A DNA stretch of 64,000 nucleotides, taken from NCBI GenBank assembly GCA_963797085.1, contig CAWCOA010000014.1, forward strand, positions 40,188-104,187, given 5' to 3'. The translations under genes were made by a program, and so were the position numbers. Position 1 is the stretch's first letter, and each line of letters begins with the position of its first letter. Of this stretch, positions 25,995 through 35,616 are shown one piece after another. The notes beneath the pieces were generated by a model that searched no databases, had not been told where the DNA came from, and was given only the letters and a program-made list of their open reading frames with translations. Source of the stretch: JASJBU01 sp963797085. Its GTDB lineage: Bacteria; Pseudomonadota; Gammaproteobacteria; Chromatiales; Chromatiaceae.

Positions 25995-26619
25995 TTTGGC
26001 TCAAAAAAAGCTCGAGGATGGATGCAATCTGGCGCTGAACCTGTTTCAGGGACACCGCTGCGTCGATCACCTTAACCCTGGACGGCTCGCGCCGGGCAAT
26101 CTCCAAATAACCATTTCTCACCTTCTCGAAAAAGTCTTCGGCCTCGCTTTCAAAACGATCGGGGCTGGAGCGCTTGCCGGCCCTTTCCAAGCCCAGACTA
26201 ATAGGAAGATCAAGCAACACGGTCAAATCTGGGCGCAACTGTGCCTGCACAAACTCCTCCAGTATTGCGATGCGCTGTGGGCTGATGCCTCGCCCGGCTC
26301 CCTGATAGGCATAGGATGCATCGGTAAATCGGTCACAGAGCACCCAGGAACCGGCTTCCAGGGCCGGCAGAATCTTCTGACGAAGATGCTCTGACCTGGC
26401 GGCAAACATCAATAGTAACTCCGTCTCATCCGCCATCCCGGTGTGTTTGTGGCCCAGCAGCAAGTCGCGTATCTCTTCACCCAGCGGCGTACCACCCGGT
26501 TCTCGAGTGAAGACAACCTGTTTGCCTGCCACCTCGAGATATTTCCTGATAAAGGCCAGATTACTGGTCTTGCCAGCACCTTCCCCGCCTTCGACTGTAA
26601 TGAATCGTCCCAGTTGCAT
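25987..26619 (-). CDS. tmk: Thymidylate kinase
   Basis: A 210-residue dTMP kinase. P-loop ITVEGGEGAGKTSNLAF, the DR motif VLCDRFTDASYAYQGAGRG and the LID region typical of the family are visible. Two bases separate its start from the mltG stop; the 3' end overlaps holB. It makes dTDP for DNA synthesis. Confidence 0.96.
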   Translation of the reverse strand: MQLGRFITVEGGEGAGKTSNLAFIRKYLEVAGKQVVFTREPGGTPLGEEIRDLLLGHKHTGMADETELLLMFAARSEHLRQKILPALEAGSWVLCDRFTDASYAYQGAGRGISPQRIAILEEFVQAQLRPDLTVLLDLPISLGLERAGKRSSPDRFESEAEDFFEKVRNGYLEIARREPSRVKVIDAAVSLKQVQRQIASILELFLSQND

Positions 26620-26621
26620 AA

Positions 26622-27620
26622 TCAGCGCTTCAACTGGTACTTGCGGACCGCTTGATTGTGCTCCTCGAGCGTTGCAGAGAAAGCGTGCCCACCATTCCCG
26701 GTGGCAACGAAATAGAGGTCTTTTCCGGCCTCAGGATGGCAGACTGCCCTGATCGCCGCACCGCTGGGCATGGCGATAGGCGTGGGCGTGAGGCCCTTGT
26801 GAACATAGGTATTGTAAGGCGTATCGGCCTCCAGATCGCGGCGCCGAATATTACCGTCGTATGCCTTGCCCATGCCGTAGATCACGGTTGGGTCGGTCTG
26901 CAGACGCATGCCTTTTCTCAAGCGCCGGATAAACACCCCGGCTATTCTGGCCCGTTCTTCTGGCAGTGCGGTTTCCCGCTCAACAATGGAAGCCAAAATG
27001 AGTGCCTCATAAGGGGTTTGCAGGGGCAGACCGGCTTCTCGCTCTGCCCATTCCCGGGTCAGAAATCGCTGCATCTGCAGATAGGCCCGGCGGAGAAAAT
27101 CCACATCGGTAGTGCCGCGTGGAAAGAGGTAGGTATCAGGATAGAAACGCCCTTCCGGATGTTCATCCGGGTGACCGATGCGCTGCATGATCTCCATGTG
27201 AGTTAGATTATCCAGACTATGCTCCAGTGCACCATGCCGATTGATAGCCCGCATCATTTGCGAAAAAGTCCAGCCCTCCACCAAGGTGAGTGCGTGCTGC
27301 ACTACTTTTCCCGAAGCAAGAATGGCCAGCAATTGGCCTGGTGTCGAGCCTGCCGGAATTCGGTACTCGCCGGCCTTGAGACTGCCTGCCTGATGGGTCA
27401 GGCGCGCGAACAAACGCAGCATGAGGGGATATTCAATGACACCGGTGGCAGCCAAATCGGCCGCCAAGCTGTTCACCGAGCTGCCTGGCTGCAGATTATA
27501 CACCAGCCCATCCGCTGGAAGGTTCAGTGGAGTTTGCGTGAAATGCTCATACTCTATCCATCCCCAGGCAAGCAGGATACTAATGACTAAAATCAGGATT
27601 CCGAGTACACGATTCAGCAT
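26622..27620 (-). CDS. mltG: Endolytic murein transglycosylase MltG
   Basis: A 332-residue inner-membrane protein: one N-terminal transmembrane helix (about 5-22), a LysM-like subdomain, and the YceG catalytic domain with ASIVERETALPEERA, whose Glu is the expected catalytic residue, plus DPTVIYGMGK and TPYNTYVHKGLTPTPIA. MltG cuts nascent glycan and sets strand length. It directly precedes tmk, in the usual order. Confidence 0.95.
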   Translation of the reverse strand: MLNRVLGILILVISILLAWGWIEYEHFTQTPLNLPADGLVYNLQPGSSVNSLAADLAATGVIEYPLMLRLFARLTHQAGSLKAGEYRIPAGSTPGQLLAILASGKVVQHALTLVEGWTFSQMMRAINRHGALEHSLDNLTHMEIMQRIGHPDEHPEGRFYPDTYLFPRGTTDVDFLRRAYLQMQRFLTREWAEREAGLPLQTPYEALILASIVERETALPEERARIAGVFIRRLRKGMRLQTDPTVIYGMGKAYDGNIRRRDLEADTPYNTYVHKGLTPTPIAMPSGAAIRAVCHPEAGKDLYFVATGNGGHAFSATLEEHNQAVRKYQLKR

Positions 27621-27654
27621 GGTATGAATTCTATAAGCTTTTTAGCCATCGATG

Positions 27655-28488
27655 CTAAGCGGACAATAAATCGCTGGATCCAAAGCAATGTCTATGAACG
27701 CTGCTTGTCAGCAGGGTGGGGATTAGTTGAATATCGAAAGGCTTGCCTGCTAAAGATGAAACCGGGCAGATTCCCAATAATGAATTGGTGATAAACAGCG
27801 CATCCGCGCTGCTGACATCAGCCAGTCTGACGGTGGTTACCCGACAATCGATACCCAACTCTTTCGCGATCTCCAGCACCAATTCTCGAACGATACCCGC
27901 TACGCCAGCATTTGCCAGGCTTGGTGTAAACAGTAAACCATCCTTCAAGAAGAACAGGTTTGATTGGGTGCCTTCGACCACATGACCGTTCTCATCAAGC
28001 ATCAGGCCCTCAGGAATCCTCGGATCATCCCATTCCTGACGAGCCAGCACCTGTTCCAGGCGATTCAAGTGCTTTAGTCCTGCTAATATTTTACTGTGCC
28101 CGATCCTGGTGCGGCAAACTCGCAGTGCGATGCCTTTTTCATACCAACTCGAAGGACAGTCTGGCCATGGGTGCAGACTCAGGATACGCGAGGTTTCCGG
28201 GGCGCTGGAGGGCCGGTAACCCCTGCCACCTTGTCCGCGCGTCACCACAAGCTTGATGACCGCTCGTCCCTGCCCTGAAATAAGGGAGCTGGCCTCCTCC
28301 AATACCTTGTTTTTGTCCTGTGCAGGCAGTTTGAGACGCTGTTCGCCCCTTGCCAGCCGCACCATGTGGCGTTTCCAAAGTCTAGGCTTACCATTCACGA
28401 CGGCGATTGTTTCAAACAGCCCATCACCGTATTGAAGCCCCCGATCCATCACGGAGATCTTCTCAGTGGGATTGCCGTTGATCAGCAA
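27655..28488 (-). CDS. pabC: 4-amino-4-deoxychorismate lyase
   Basis: A 277-residue PLP fold-type IV lyase making p-aminobenzoate for folate. Key segments: SVMDRGLQYGDGLFETIAV, the PLP-lysine region LAGLKHLNRLEQVL, and EGTQSNLFFLKDG. The start is taken as TTG at 28488, where the family's LLINGNP begins; the open frame to 28737 overlaps fabF and is not expected to be translated. No clear ribosome-binding site is present near it, so nearby starts remain possible. A hairpin with a T-run lies between fabF and this start. Confidence 0.87.
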   Translation of the reverse strand: MLINGNPTEKISVMDRGLQYGDGLFETIAVVNGKPRLWKRHMVRLARGEQRLKLPAQDKNKVLEEASSLISGQGRAVIKLVVTRGQGGRGYRPSSAPETSRILSLHPWPDCPSSWYEKGIALRVCRTRIGHSKILAGLKHLNRLEQVLARQEWDDPRIPEGLMLDENGHVVEGTQSNLFFLKDGLLFTPSLANAGVAGIVRELVLEIAKELGIDCRVTTVRLADVSSADALFITNSLLGICPVSSLAGKPFDIQLIPTLLTSSVHRHCFGSSDLLSA

Positions 28489-28493
28489 AGGCG

Positions 28494-28523
28494 AAAAACC
28501 GGCCCTCTGCTGCAAAGAGCCGG
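28494..28523 (-). terminator. Hairpin with T-run between fabF and pabC
   Basis: On the minus strand, CCGGCTCT pairs with AGAGGGCCGG (one bulge) and is followed by TTTTT. It begins 12 bases after the fabF stop. It would reduce read-through into pabC; the pabC start lies directly behind it. Confidence 0.65.
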
Positions 28524-28534
28524 TACTGCATGCA

Positions 28535-29776
28535 TCAGTCGGGCCGGCGGAAGGCGAGTGTGCCGTTGGTTCCACCGAAACCGAAGGAGTTTGAAATGAC
28601 CACATCCAGTTGCATCTCACGCGCCGTATTCGGCACATAGTCGAGATCACAATCTGGGTCCTGATTTTCCAGATTGATGGTGGGTGGCGCCACTTGGTCA
28701 CGAATAGCCAAGATGGTGAATACCGCTTCAGCACCACCCGCTGCTCCCAGCATGTGGCCGGTCATCGATTTAGTGGAACTTACGCAGAGTTTGTGGGCGT
28801 GATCCCCAAAGGCGCGCTTGACGGCAAGTGTTTCCGCAACGTCACCGGCCGGTGTGGATGTGCCATGAGCGTTGATGTATTGAACATCCTGGATATTCAG
28901 GCCGCCATCCTGCAGCGCCATTAACATACATTTGGCCGCACCTGAGCCATCTTTCGAAGGGGCAGTCATGTGATAGGCATCAGAGTTCATACCTACACCC
29001 ACGAGTTCCGCATAGATCTTTGCCCCACGCGCCTTGGCGGACTCATACTCTTCAAGCACCACGACACCAGCGCCATCACTGAGTACGAATCCGTCCCGGT
29101 CCTGGTCCCATGGGCGGCTGGCGGCCTGGGGATCATCGTTGCGTCTAGACAATGCCCTGGCTGCGGCAAATCCACCCAGACCGACCGGTGAAGTGGCCAT
29201 TTCGGCGCCGCCGGCAACCATCACATCGGTACGCCCATGACGAATCATCATCGCAGCTTCACCAATGCTGTGTGCACCACTGCTGCAGGCTGAAACGATA
29301 GAGTAATTAGGGCCTTTCAAGCCATATTTGATGGAAAGGTTGCCAGATACCATGTTGATGATATTGGCGGGCACGAAAAATGGTGAAATTTTTCTCGGTC
29401 CGCCGTCAAGATAGGCCTGATAGCTGTTTTCAATGCCGGTAATGCCGCCGATGCCAGAACCAATCAGAACCCCGATTCGTTCAGCATTCTCTTCGGTGAC
29501 CTCGAGTCCGGAATCCTCTATCGCCTGACAACCCGCGGCAACACCATAATGGATAAACTTATCCATCTTTCTGGCATCTTTTTTAGGGATATAGTCAGTA
29601 ATCTCGAAACCATAAATCGGACCCCCAAACTGGGTGCTGAATGGCTCAACATCAAAATGTGTGATTGGCTGTATACCACTTTTGCCAGCGAGAATACTTT
29701 CCCAGGCAGAAGGCACGTCAAGCCCCACAGGCGCAACCATTCCCAACCCGGTTACGACAACCCTTCTTGCACTCAT
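28535..29776 (-). CDS. fabF: 3-oxoacyl-ACP synthase II
   Basis: A 413-residue condensing enzyme for fatty-acid chain elongation. The active-site Cys is in SIVSACSSGAHSIGE (Cys164), and the two catalytic His are in INAHGTSTPAGD and KSMTGHMLGAAGG. The glycine-rich C terminus NSFGFGGTNGTLAF is intact. Follows acpP after a terminator. Confidence 0.97.
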   Translation of the reverse strand: MSARRVVVTGLGMVAPVGLDVPSAWESILAGKSGIQPITHFDVEPFSTQFGGPIYGFEITDYIPKKDARKMDKFIHYGVAAGCQAIEDSGLEVTEENAERIGVLIGSGIGGITGIENSYQAYLDGGPRKISPFFVPANIINMVSGNLSIKYGLKGPNYSIVSACSSGAHSIGEAAMMIRHGRTDVMVAGGAEMATSPVGLGGFAAARALSRRNDDPQAASRPWDQDRDGFVLSDGAGVVVLEEYESAKARGAKIYAELVGVGMNSDAYHMTAPSKDGSGAAKCMLMALQDGGLNIQDVQYINAHGTSTPAGDVAETLAVKRAFGDHAHKLCVSSTKSMTGHMLGAAGGAEAVFTILAIRDQVAPPTINLENQDPDCDLDYVPNTAREMQLDVVISNSFGFGGTNGTLAFRRPD

Positions 29777-29813
29777 TTGAGACTACCCCCAATCATTGTA
29801 CAGATGGCAGAAA

Positions 29814-29853
29814 AGTAAAAAGGCCGCGTTCTAGACAGAGAACGATACGGCCT
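29814..29853 (-). terminator. Terminator between acpP and fabF
   Basis: On the minus strand, AGGCC and AGAAC/GTTCT arms form a two-part stem (AGGCCgtatCGTTCT with AGAACGCGGCCT) followed by TTTTTACTTTT. It starts 24 bases after the acpP stop and probably lowers fabF expression relative to acpP. Confidence 0.8.
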
Positions 29854-29876
29854 GATTAGCTCGATAGTCCCAGCAA

Positions 29877-30110
29877 TCAGCTATGGGCGTTGATGTAGTT
29901 GACCGCCAATTGCACGGTGGTGATCTTCTCAGCCTCTTCATCCGGAATTTCAGTTTCAAATTCCTCCTCAAGGGCCATCACCAGCTCAACAGTGTCGAGA
30001 GAATCAGCGCCAAGATCATCGACGAAAGAGGCTTCTAAAGTCACTTCATCATCTTTGACGCCCAGTTGTTCTACGACAATTTTCCGAACTCGTTCTACAA
30101 CATCGCTCAT
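29877..30110 (-). CDS. acpP: Acyl carrier protein
   Basis: A 77-residue acidic ACP with the phosphopantetheine Ser in DLGADSLDTVELVMALEEE (Ser37). Standard length and position between fabG and fabF. An AT-rich 190-bp gap before it probably holds its own promoter. Confidence 0.98.
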   Translation of the reverse strand: MSDVVERVRKIVVEQLGVKDDEVTLEASFVDDLGADSLDTVELVMALEEEFETEIPDEEAEKITTVQLAVNYINAHS

Positions 30111-30303
30111 TTTCTTAATTTCCTCATGGATGAACCTTCGGTCACCAATGCAACCGATGGGCTATTGTATTAACAAATTTTGCATGTGAAAAGCGTATTC
30201 ACAAGAAATTTATCATGGGATAAATATGTTTATTTTATAAAAATAACAATAAGATAGAATACATGCTTAATTGTATTTGACGAATTAAATACTGCATGAG
30301 TCA

Positions 30304-31047
30304 TTAACCCATGTACATTCCGCCATTCACATGTATTGTCTCACCGGTAATATAGCCACCTGCCTCTGAGGCTAAAAATACTACGGCATTGGCAATATCT
30401 TCTGGCTGCCCCAGCTTTTGCAGTGGAATATTCCCAATCAATGCCTTGCGTTGCTCGTCCGGCAACTCTCGAGTCATGTCGGTATCGATAAATCCGGGGG
30501 CGACAGAATTGACCGTAATCCCTCGGGAACCTACCTCCCTGGCCAACGAACGCGTGAAGCCAAAGATACCTGCTTTGGCAGCCGAGTAATTGGTTTGTCC
30601 TGCATTCCCCATGGCTCCAACGACAGATGAGATATTGATGATGCGACCTTTGCGCGCCTTCATCATGCCACGTAAAACGGCCTTGCTGAGACGAAAAATA
30701 GAGGTCAGATTGGTATCGATGATGCTTTGCCACTCGTCATCCTTCATGCGCATGAGCAGGTTATCCCGAGTAATACCCGCATTGTTTACAAGGATACTAG
30801 GGGCGCCGAATTCATCATTGATCGCCTTCAAGAGTGTTTCGACGGAAGCTGCATCTGTCACATCCAGAACCATTCCCCTACCTTTATGGTTTGCAGCTGT
30901 CATGCGACTGGAAATAGCTTCAGCCCCGCCTTCAGAGGTGGCGGTACCGATTACAGTGGCGCCTGCATTGGCCAGTGCATCAGCAATGGCAGCACCTATA
31001 CCCCTGCTGGCGCCCGTCACCAGGCCGATCTCGTTCTCCAGGTTCAT
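30304..31047 (-). CDS. fabG: 3-oxoacyl-ACP reductase
   Basis: A 247-residue SDR reductase using NADPH. TGASRGIG binds the nucleotide, and the catalytic Ser, Tyr and Lys lie in NISSVVGAMGNAGQTNYSAAKAG. The ATG overlaps the fabD stop by 4 bases. Confidence 0.97.
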   Translation of the reverse strand: MNLENEIGLVTGASRGIGAAIADALANAGATVIGTATSEGGAEAISSRMTAANHKGRGMVLDVTDAASVETLLKAINDEFGAPSILVNNAGITRDNLLMRMKDDEWQSIIDTNLTSIFRLSKAVLRGMMKARKGRIINISSVVGAMGNAGQTNYSAAKAGIFGFTRSLAREVGSRGITVNSVAPGFIDTDMTRELPDEQRKALIGNIPLQKLGQPEDIANAVVFLASEAGGYITGETIHVNGGMYMG

Positions 31048-31985
31048 TTCGTTGCCTCAATTGCGGAATCCAGACCCTCAGGGGTGAACACAGCAGTGCC
31101 GGTGAGTTTGCGCTCGATCCGCTTGTTCAATCCAGTGAGTACCTTACCAGGCCCTGCCTCGATGATATTTTCTATGCCTCTTGCAGCAATAGCCTGGATG
31201 GTCTCGACCCATCGAACTGGACTGTATAACTGCTCTGCCAGCCTTGACCTGATTGCATCCTCATCAACCGCTTCAGCAACATTTACATTGTGCAGCACCG
31301 GGATAAACGGTTTGTTGAATTCTATTTCCGCCAAGCGTGTGGTGAGTCGTTCGGCAGCAGGACCCATGAGCGCACAATGCGACGGCACACTGACCGGCAG
31401 GAGTAGCGCTCGTTTCGCACCCGCTTTTTTCGCCAGTTCACAGGCACGCTCCACAGCAGCCTTATTGCCCGCGATCACTACCTGACCAGGTGAATTATAG
31501 TTAACGGCCTCTACGACCTGTGACTCTGCCGCATCTGCGCAAACCTCCCTGACCCGCTGGTCATCGAGTCCCAGAATGGCGGCCATACCACCTGTACCTG
31601 ATGGCACCGCTTCCTGCATGAATCGTCCACGGTCAGCCACCAGACTTACGGCATCTCGGAATCCTATTGCACCGGCACAGACCAGCGCGGTGTATTCACC
31701 CAGACTATGTCCCGCCATGACCGCGGGTTCCTTACCACCAGCCGCCAACCAGGCACGCCATACCGCAACACCCGCCGACAACATGGCCGGCTGTGTAACT
31801 TGAGTCTGATTCAGTTCTTCAGCCGGACCTTCCTGCACCAGTCGCCAGAGGTCAAAATCAAGTACCGCAGAGGCCTCGGCGTAGGTCTTACCTACGATTG
31901 CGTTTGCCTCTGCAAGCTCATTGAGCATGCCCACCGACTGAGACCCTTGCCCAGGAAAAACAATGCTGAAATTGGCTTCACTCAT
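31044..31985 (-). CDS. fabD: Malonyl-CoA:ACP transacylase
   Basis: A 313-residue acyltransferase that loads malonate onto ACP. The Ser nucleophile is in AGHSLGEYTAL, the GQGSQ motif is near the N terminus (FPGQGSQSVGML) and the His of the dyad in SVPSHCALM. Gap of 21 bases to fabH. Confidence 0.97.
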   Translation of the reverse strand: MSEANFSIVFPGQGSQSVGMLNELAEANAIVGKTYAEASAVLDFDLWRLVQEGPAEELNQTQVTQPAMLSAGVAVWRAWLAAGGKEPAVMAGHSLGEYTALVCAGAIGFRDAVSLVADRGRFMQEAVPSGTGGMAAILGLDDQRVREVCADAAESQVVEAVNYNSPGQVVIAGNKAAVERACELAKKAGAKRALLLPVSVPSHCALMGPAAERLTTRLAEIEFNKPFIPVLHNVNVAEAVDEDAIRSRLAEQLYSPVRWVETIQAIAARGIENIIEAGPGKVLTGLNKRIERKLTGTAVFTPEGLDSAIEATK

Positions 31986-32006
31986 GGATATTTCAAAGAT
32001 TGGATA

Positions 32007-32975
32007 TCAAAAATTGACCAGCACGGAACCCCAGGTAAAGCCACCGCCGAAGGCCTCCATCAAGAGCGTTTCTCCTCTTTTTATCCGTCCATCGCGAACT
32101 GCGGTATCGAATGCGAGAGGGACTGAGGCCGCGGAAGTATTACCATGCTCATCCACCGTGACCACAACGTGATCCATCGAGGTGCGCAATTTCTTGGCCG
32201 TGGCGTTGATGATGCGGATGTTTGCCTGGTGCGGAATCAACCAGTCCACATCAGATTTTTGCATACCATTCGCCTGCAGAGTTTCATCCACAATGCGGCC
32301 CAGCGTGGTGACCGCCATTTTAAACACCTCATTGCCGCGCATCTCCATGTAGGCGCTACCCTCCTGCAGCATTGCATAGTTCCTGGATACGCCGGACGGA
32401 ACCCTGAGTAAATTTTCGAATGCTCCATCGGCATGCAGATGCGTGGATATGATGCCTGGTTCGTCACTGGCTTCCAAAACTACTGCACCAGCGCCATCGC
32501 CGAATAAAACGCAGGTATTTCTATCCTTCCAGTCGACGATACGCGAAAGGGTTTCCGCACCGATCACCAGGGCGCATTTGGCACTGCCCGTTTTAATGAA
32601 CTTGTCAGCCACTCCCATTGCATAGACAAATCCCGTACAAACCGCCTGCACATCAAAAGCGGCAGGACCATGAATGCCGAGACGGGCCTGCAAGAGGCAT
32701 GCGGTGCTAGGAAACACCTGATCCGGGGTCGTGGTAGCAACAACGATCAAATCGATCTGATCGGTTGTTACCCCAGCCATTTCCATGGCGTTACGGGCCG
32801 CTTTCTCCGCCAGATCACAGGTATACTCATCGTCTGCAGCGATATGCCGTTTACGGATACCTGTGCGTTCAAATATCCATTGATCGTTGGTATCGACAAG
32901 CTTTTCCAGATCCTGGTTGGTCAGAATCTTTTCTGGGAGATAGCTACCAGTTCCTGTAATACGGGAGTAGATCAC
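32007..32975 (-). CDS. fabH: 3-oxoacyl-ACP synthase III
   Basis: A 322-residue initiating condensing enzyme. The catalytic triad is visible: Cys in DVQAVCTGFVYAMGVAD, His in LIPHQANIRIINA and Asn in VDEHGNTSAASVPLA. Start overlaps the plsX stop by 4 bases. Confidence 0.97.
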   Translation of the reverse strand: MIYSRITGTGSYLPEKILTNQDLEKLVDTNDQWIFERTGIRKRHIAADDEYTCDLAEKAARNAMEMAGVTTDQIDLIVVATTTPDQVFPSTACLLQARLGIHGPAAFDVQAVCTGFVYAMGVADKFIKTGSAKCALVIGAETLSRIVDWKDRNTCVLFGDGAGAVVLEASDEPGIISTHLHADGAFENLLRVPSGVSRNYAMLQEGSAYMEMRGNEVFKMAVTTLGRIVDETLQANGMQKSDVDWLIPHQANIRIINATAKKLRTSMDHVVVTVDEHGNTSAASVPLAFDTAVRDGRIKRGETLLMEAFGGGFTWGSVLVNF

Positions 32976-33994
32976 GCGCTTTCCCTTGTTTCGAGATGTG
33001 CCCTGACCTGTTCCGCTATCCTTGTCGGCACATCGTTGATCGCCTCTTTACGGGCAATGTCGATGGCGTTAACAAACGCTAGTTCATCCGCACCACCATG
33101 GCTCTTGATGACAACTCCACGCAAACCAAGCAGACTGGCGCCGTTATATCTGCGCGGATCGATGCGTTGCCGGAACTGACGCAGCACCGGCAATACGATC
33201 AAGCCTGCTAATTTAGTGAGGAAATTCTTTTTGAAGGCCTGTTTCATGAAATGGCTGATCATTTTTGCGACTCCTTCACTACTCTTCAGTGCAACATTAC
33301 CAACAAAGCCATCAGAAACAATGACATCAGTGCCGCCTTTATAGATGTCATCCCCTTCAACGTAACCTACGTAGTTCAGGGAACTGTTGGCCAGTAAATC
33401 GTGTGCACGTTTGACCTGCTCATTACCCTTTATTTCTTCTTGGCCAATATTCAACAGGCCTATCCTTGGAGAATCCAAATCAGCAACAGCGGATACAAGC
33501 TCGCTTCCCATCACGGCGAACTGGAACAGGTGTGAAGCAGTACAATCCACATTCGCCCCAAGATCGAGCATGAATGTCTCTCCCTCGATTGAGGGTAGTG
33601 ACGTGATGATCGCAGGCCGATCAACATTAGGCAGCATTTTCAAGACAAACCGTGAAGTCGCCATCAATGCGCCCGTATTGCCGGCGCTGACACATGCATC
33701 AGCCACACCTTCTTTGACCAGGTTGATAGCGACCCTCATGGAAGAATCTTTCTTGTTACGCAGCGCCTTGGATGGCAGTTCATCCATTTCAACCTGTTGT
33801 GAGGCATGATGAATCATCAATCGATCGCCAAAACCATGCGCGCCCACATTGGCCTTTAACTCATCTTCCGGTCCTACCAGGATCAAGGTCGTCGCATTAT
33901 CTTGTTGCAGATACTTCAATGCTGCAGCGACCACAACATCAGCACCATGGTCGCCACCCATAGCATCGAGTGAAATTGTGACTGCCTGTCTCAT
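32972..33994 (-). CDS. plsX: Phosphate acyltransferase PlsX
   Basis: A 340-residue enzyme converting acyl-ACP to acyl-phosphate for phospholipid synthesis. Signature segments: SLDAMGGDHGADVVV at the N terminus, CVSAGNTGALMA, DLGANVDC and VSDGFVGNVALKSSEG. Directly upstream of fabH. Confidence 0.97.
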   Translation of the reverse strand: MRQAVTISLDAMGGDHGADVVVAAALKYLQQDNATTLILVGPEDELKANVGAHGFGDRLMIHHASQQVEMDELPSKALRNKKDSSMRVAINLVKEGVADACVSAGNTGALMATSRFVLKMLPNVDRPAIITSLPSIEGETFMLDLGANVDCTASHLFQFAVMGSELVSAVADLDSPRIGLLNIGQEEIKGNEQVKRAHDLLANSSLNYVGYVEGDDIYKGGTDVIVSDGFVGNVALKSSEGVAKMISHFMKQAFKKNFLTKLAGLIVLPVLRQFRQRIDPRRYNGASLLGLRGVVIKSHGGADELAFVNAIDIARKEAINDVPTRIAEQVRAHLETRESA

Positions 33995-34089
33995 TGAGAT
34001 AAATCAGACCCAGAAAAAAAGAACCCGGCAAGGGTCATGTAACCCGCCAGGATTCAATACCGCAGAATGATGCGATCAAATTGACGGCC

Positions 34090-34269
34090 TTAATCAGACT
34101 TGGTGTCAACTACCTTTCGACCGCGATAAAAGCCATCTGCCGATACGTGATGGCGAAGATGTGTTTCACCGGAGGTTGAATCTATAGAAAGCGTTTCACC
34201 CTTGAGGGCGTCATGAGCGCGACGCATACCACGCTTAGAGGGGGTTTTTCTGTTTTTTTGCACAGCCAT
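34090..34269 (-). CDS. rpmF: 50S ribosomal protein L32
   Basis: A 59-residue basic protein beginning MAVQKNRKTPSKRGMRRAHD and ending KVVDTKSD, the standard L32. Translated here by hand because of its short length. The central SGETHLRHHVSADGFYRGRK has no zinc-Cys cluster, so it is the Cys-free form. Confidence 0.96.
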   Translation of the reverse strand: MAVQKNRKTPSKRGMRRAHDALKGETLSIDSTSGETHLRHHVSADGFYRGRKVVDTKSD

Positions 34270-34296
34270 GGCTGAACTCCTGAGTATCGAAAATAA

Positions 34297-34812
34297 TTAA
34301 TCGTCATGCCGTTTAAGTCTTGCAAGCACTGCAAACGGACTTTCACGTACTACAACAGGCGATTGCTCGGTTTTCTCGCCCATTGCCAAAACACACTCAC
34401 CCTCGGGATGCATTGCTACCTGCGGCAGCATGAGTAGCAACTCATCCTCAACGAGGTTTTTGAATCCCACCTCGCCATTCTCTACTAATTGAGGATCAAG
34501 CTCGTCTGGTAAGTCATTTGCTTCATCCAGACCCTCAACAAAAGCCAGCGACATTTCCGACTTGACTGGTAACAGCACTGATCCGAGACAGCGTTGACAC
34601 TCCAAGATCAATTTGGCCTCAACCGTGCCATGAAGACATGCCCTATGCTGCTTATCACGGGAGAACTCCAGATCAAATCGAACCTCGCCCGCCTTGTCCA
34701 TAAGACAATCACGAAGTCTTGGTAGGTCTCGAAGCAAATAGGAGCCACTGGCTCGTTTAGCCAGATCGGCAAACCGCCAGGGATCGAGGTGATCAGGCAA
34801 GTGCTGCGACAT
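34297..34812 (-). CDS. yceD: YceD/DUF177 family protein
   Basis: A 171-residue protein of the DUF177 family encoded directly before rpmF in most proteobacteria; in plants and bacteria the family affects 23S rRNA accumulation. The Cys-x2-Cys segment LILECQRCLGSV and the acidic LPDELDPQLVENGEV stretch are typical. First gene of the long minus-strand run to tatD. Confidence 0.9.
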   Translation of the reverse strand: MSQHLPDHLDPWRFADLAKRASGSYLLRDLPRLRDCLMDKAGEVRFDLEFSRDKQHRACLHGTVEAKLILECQRCLGSVLLPVKSEMSLAFVEGLDEANDLPDELDPQLVENGEVGFKNLVEDELLLMLPQVAMHPEGECVLAMGEKTEQSPVVVRESPFAVLARLKRHDD

Positions 34813-35066
34813 AAGCGCGCGATTCTATTATGGAAACACCTAACATGTCAAAATGACGACAGGCACAGTTTAGTCGAATAGATCCCCTCATCACACCTGC
34901 TGGGGATTTACATGTAAGCAGTTCCTGGGCGCTGATAGCTGTGGGAGAAGGCTTTGTCTGTAGTATCCCCATTATTTTCACAGATTGAACAATCTAATGC
35001 GTCAGGGACTCGCATTTTGCTAATACTTAAAAAATTGATTGCGGATTCCGCTGGCTTGCCTGCCTC

Positions 35067-35609
35067 TTAACCAACGATAGCGAGAAGCACACCTGCAGCG
35101 ATGGCTGAACCAATAACGCCTGCTACATTTGGCCCCATGGCATGCATGAGCAGGAAATTGTGATGGTTGGTTTCAAGGCCCACTTTATTGACCACCCGTG
35201 CGGCCATAGGTACTGCTGAAACCCCGGCTGCACCAATCAGTGGGTTAATCTTGCCCCCGGTGAAGCGATGCATGACCTTGCCCATCAATACACCAGCAGC
35301 TGTTCCAACACAGAATGCAAATGCCCCTAGGGCAAGAATACCCAGGGTTTCCACGGTCAGAAATTTATCAGCCGATAATTTGGAGCCAACGGCCAAGCCA
35401 AGAAAGATAGTGACGATATTGATGATTTCATTCTGTGCGGCATGGCTGAGACGCTCGACGACCCCACTCTCGCGCAGCAGATTACCAAACGTCAGCATAC
35501 CTATTAGTGGCGCCGCGGAGGGTAGAAAGATGATGCAGAGCAGCAAAACAGTAAACGGAAATAACACCTTCTCCATCTTGCTGACATGCCTGAGCTGCTG
35601 CATCACCAC
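35067..35609 (-). CDS. oadB: Oxaloacetate decarboxylase beta subunit, C-terminal part (frameshifted)
   Basis: The second half of the Na+-pumping decarboxylase beta subunit. The conserved part continues as VVMQQLRHVSKMEKVLFP with further transmembrane helices and the NPLIGAAGVSAVPMAARV segment, ending near GSAIAAGVLLAIVG. The upstream frame stops at 35617 directly before it. The reading frame changes at the coding-strand A-run gcaaagtg at about 35617-35625, where one or two bases more or less would join the two halves. Whether the pump is functional depends on this. Confidence 0.85.
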   Translation of the reverse strand: MVMQQLRHVSKMEKVLFPFTVLLLCIIFLPSAAPLIGMLTFGNLLRESGVVERLSHAAQNEIINIVTIFLGLAVGSKLSADKFLTVETLGILALGAFAFCVGTAAGVLMGKVMHRFTGGKINPLIGAAGVSAVPMAARVVNKVGLETNHHNFLLMHAMGPNVAGVIGSAIAAGVLLAIVG

Positions 35610-35616
35610 ACTGCGT

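Noticed and set aside
34793..34981. 62-codon minus-strand frame before yceD
   Set aside because: No ribosome-binding site and no recognisable sequence; it is the leader of the yceD-rpmF transcript.
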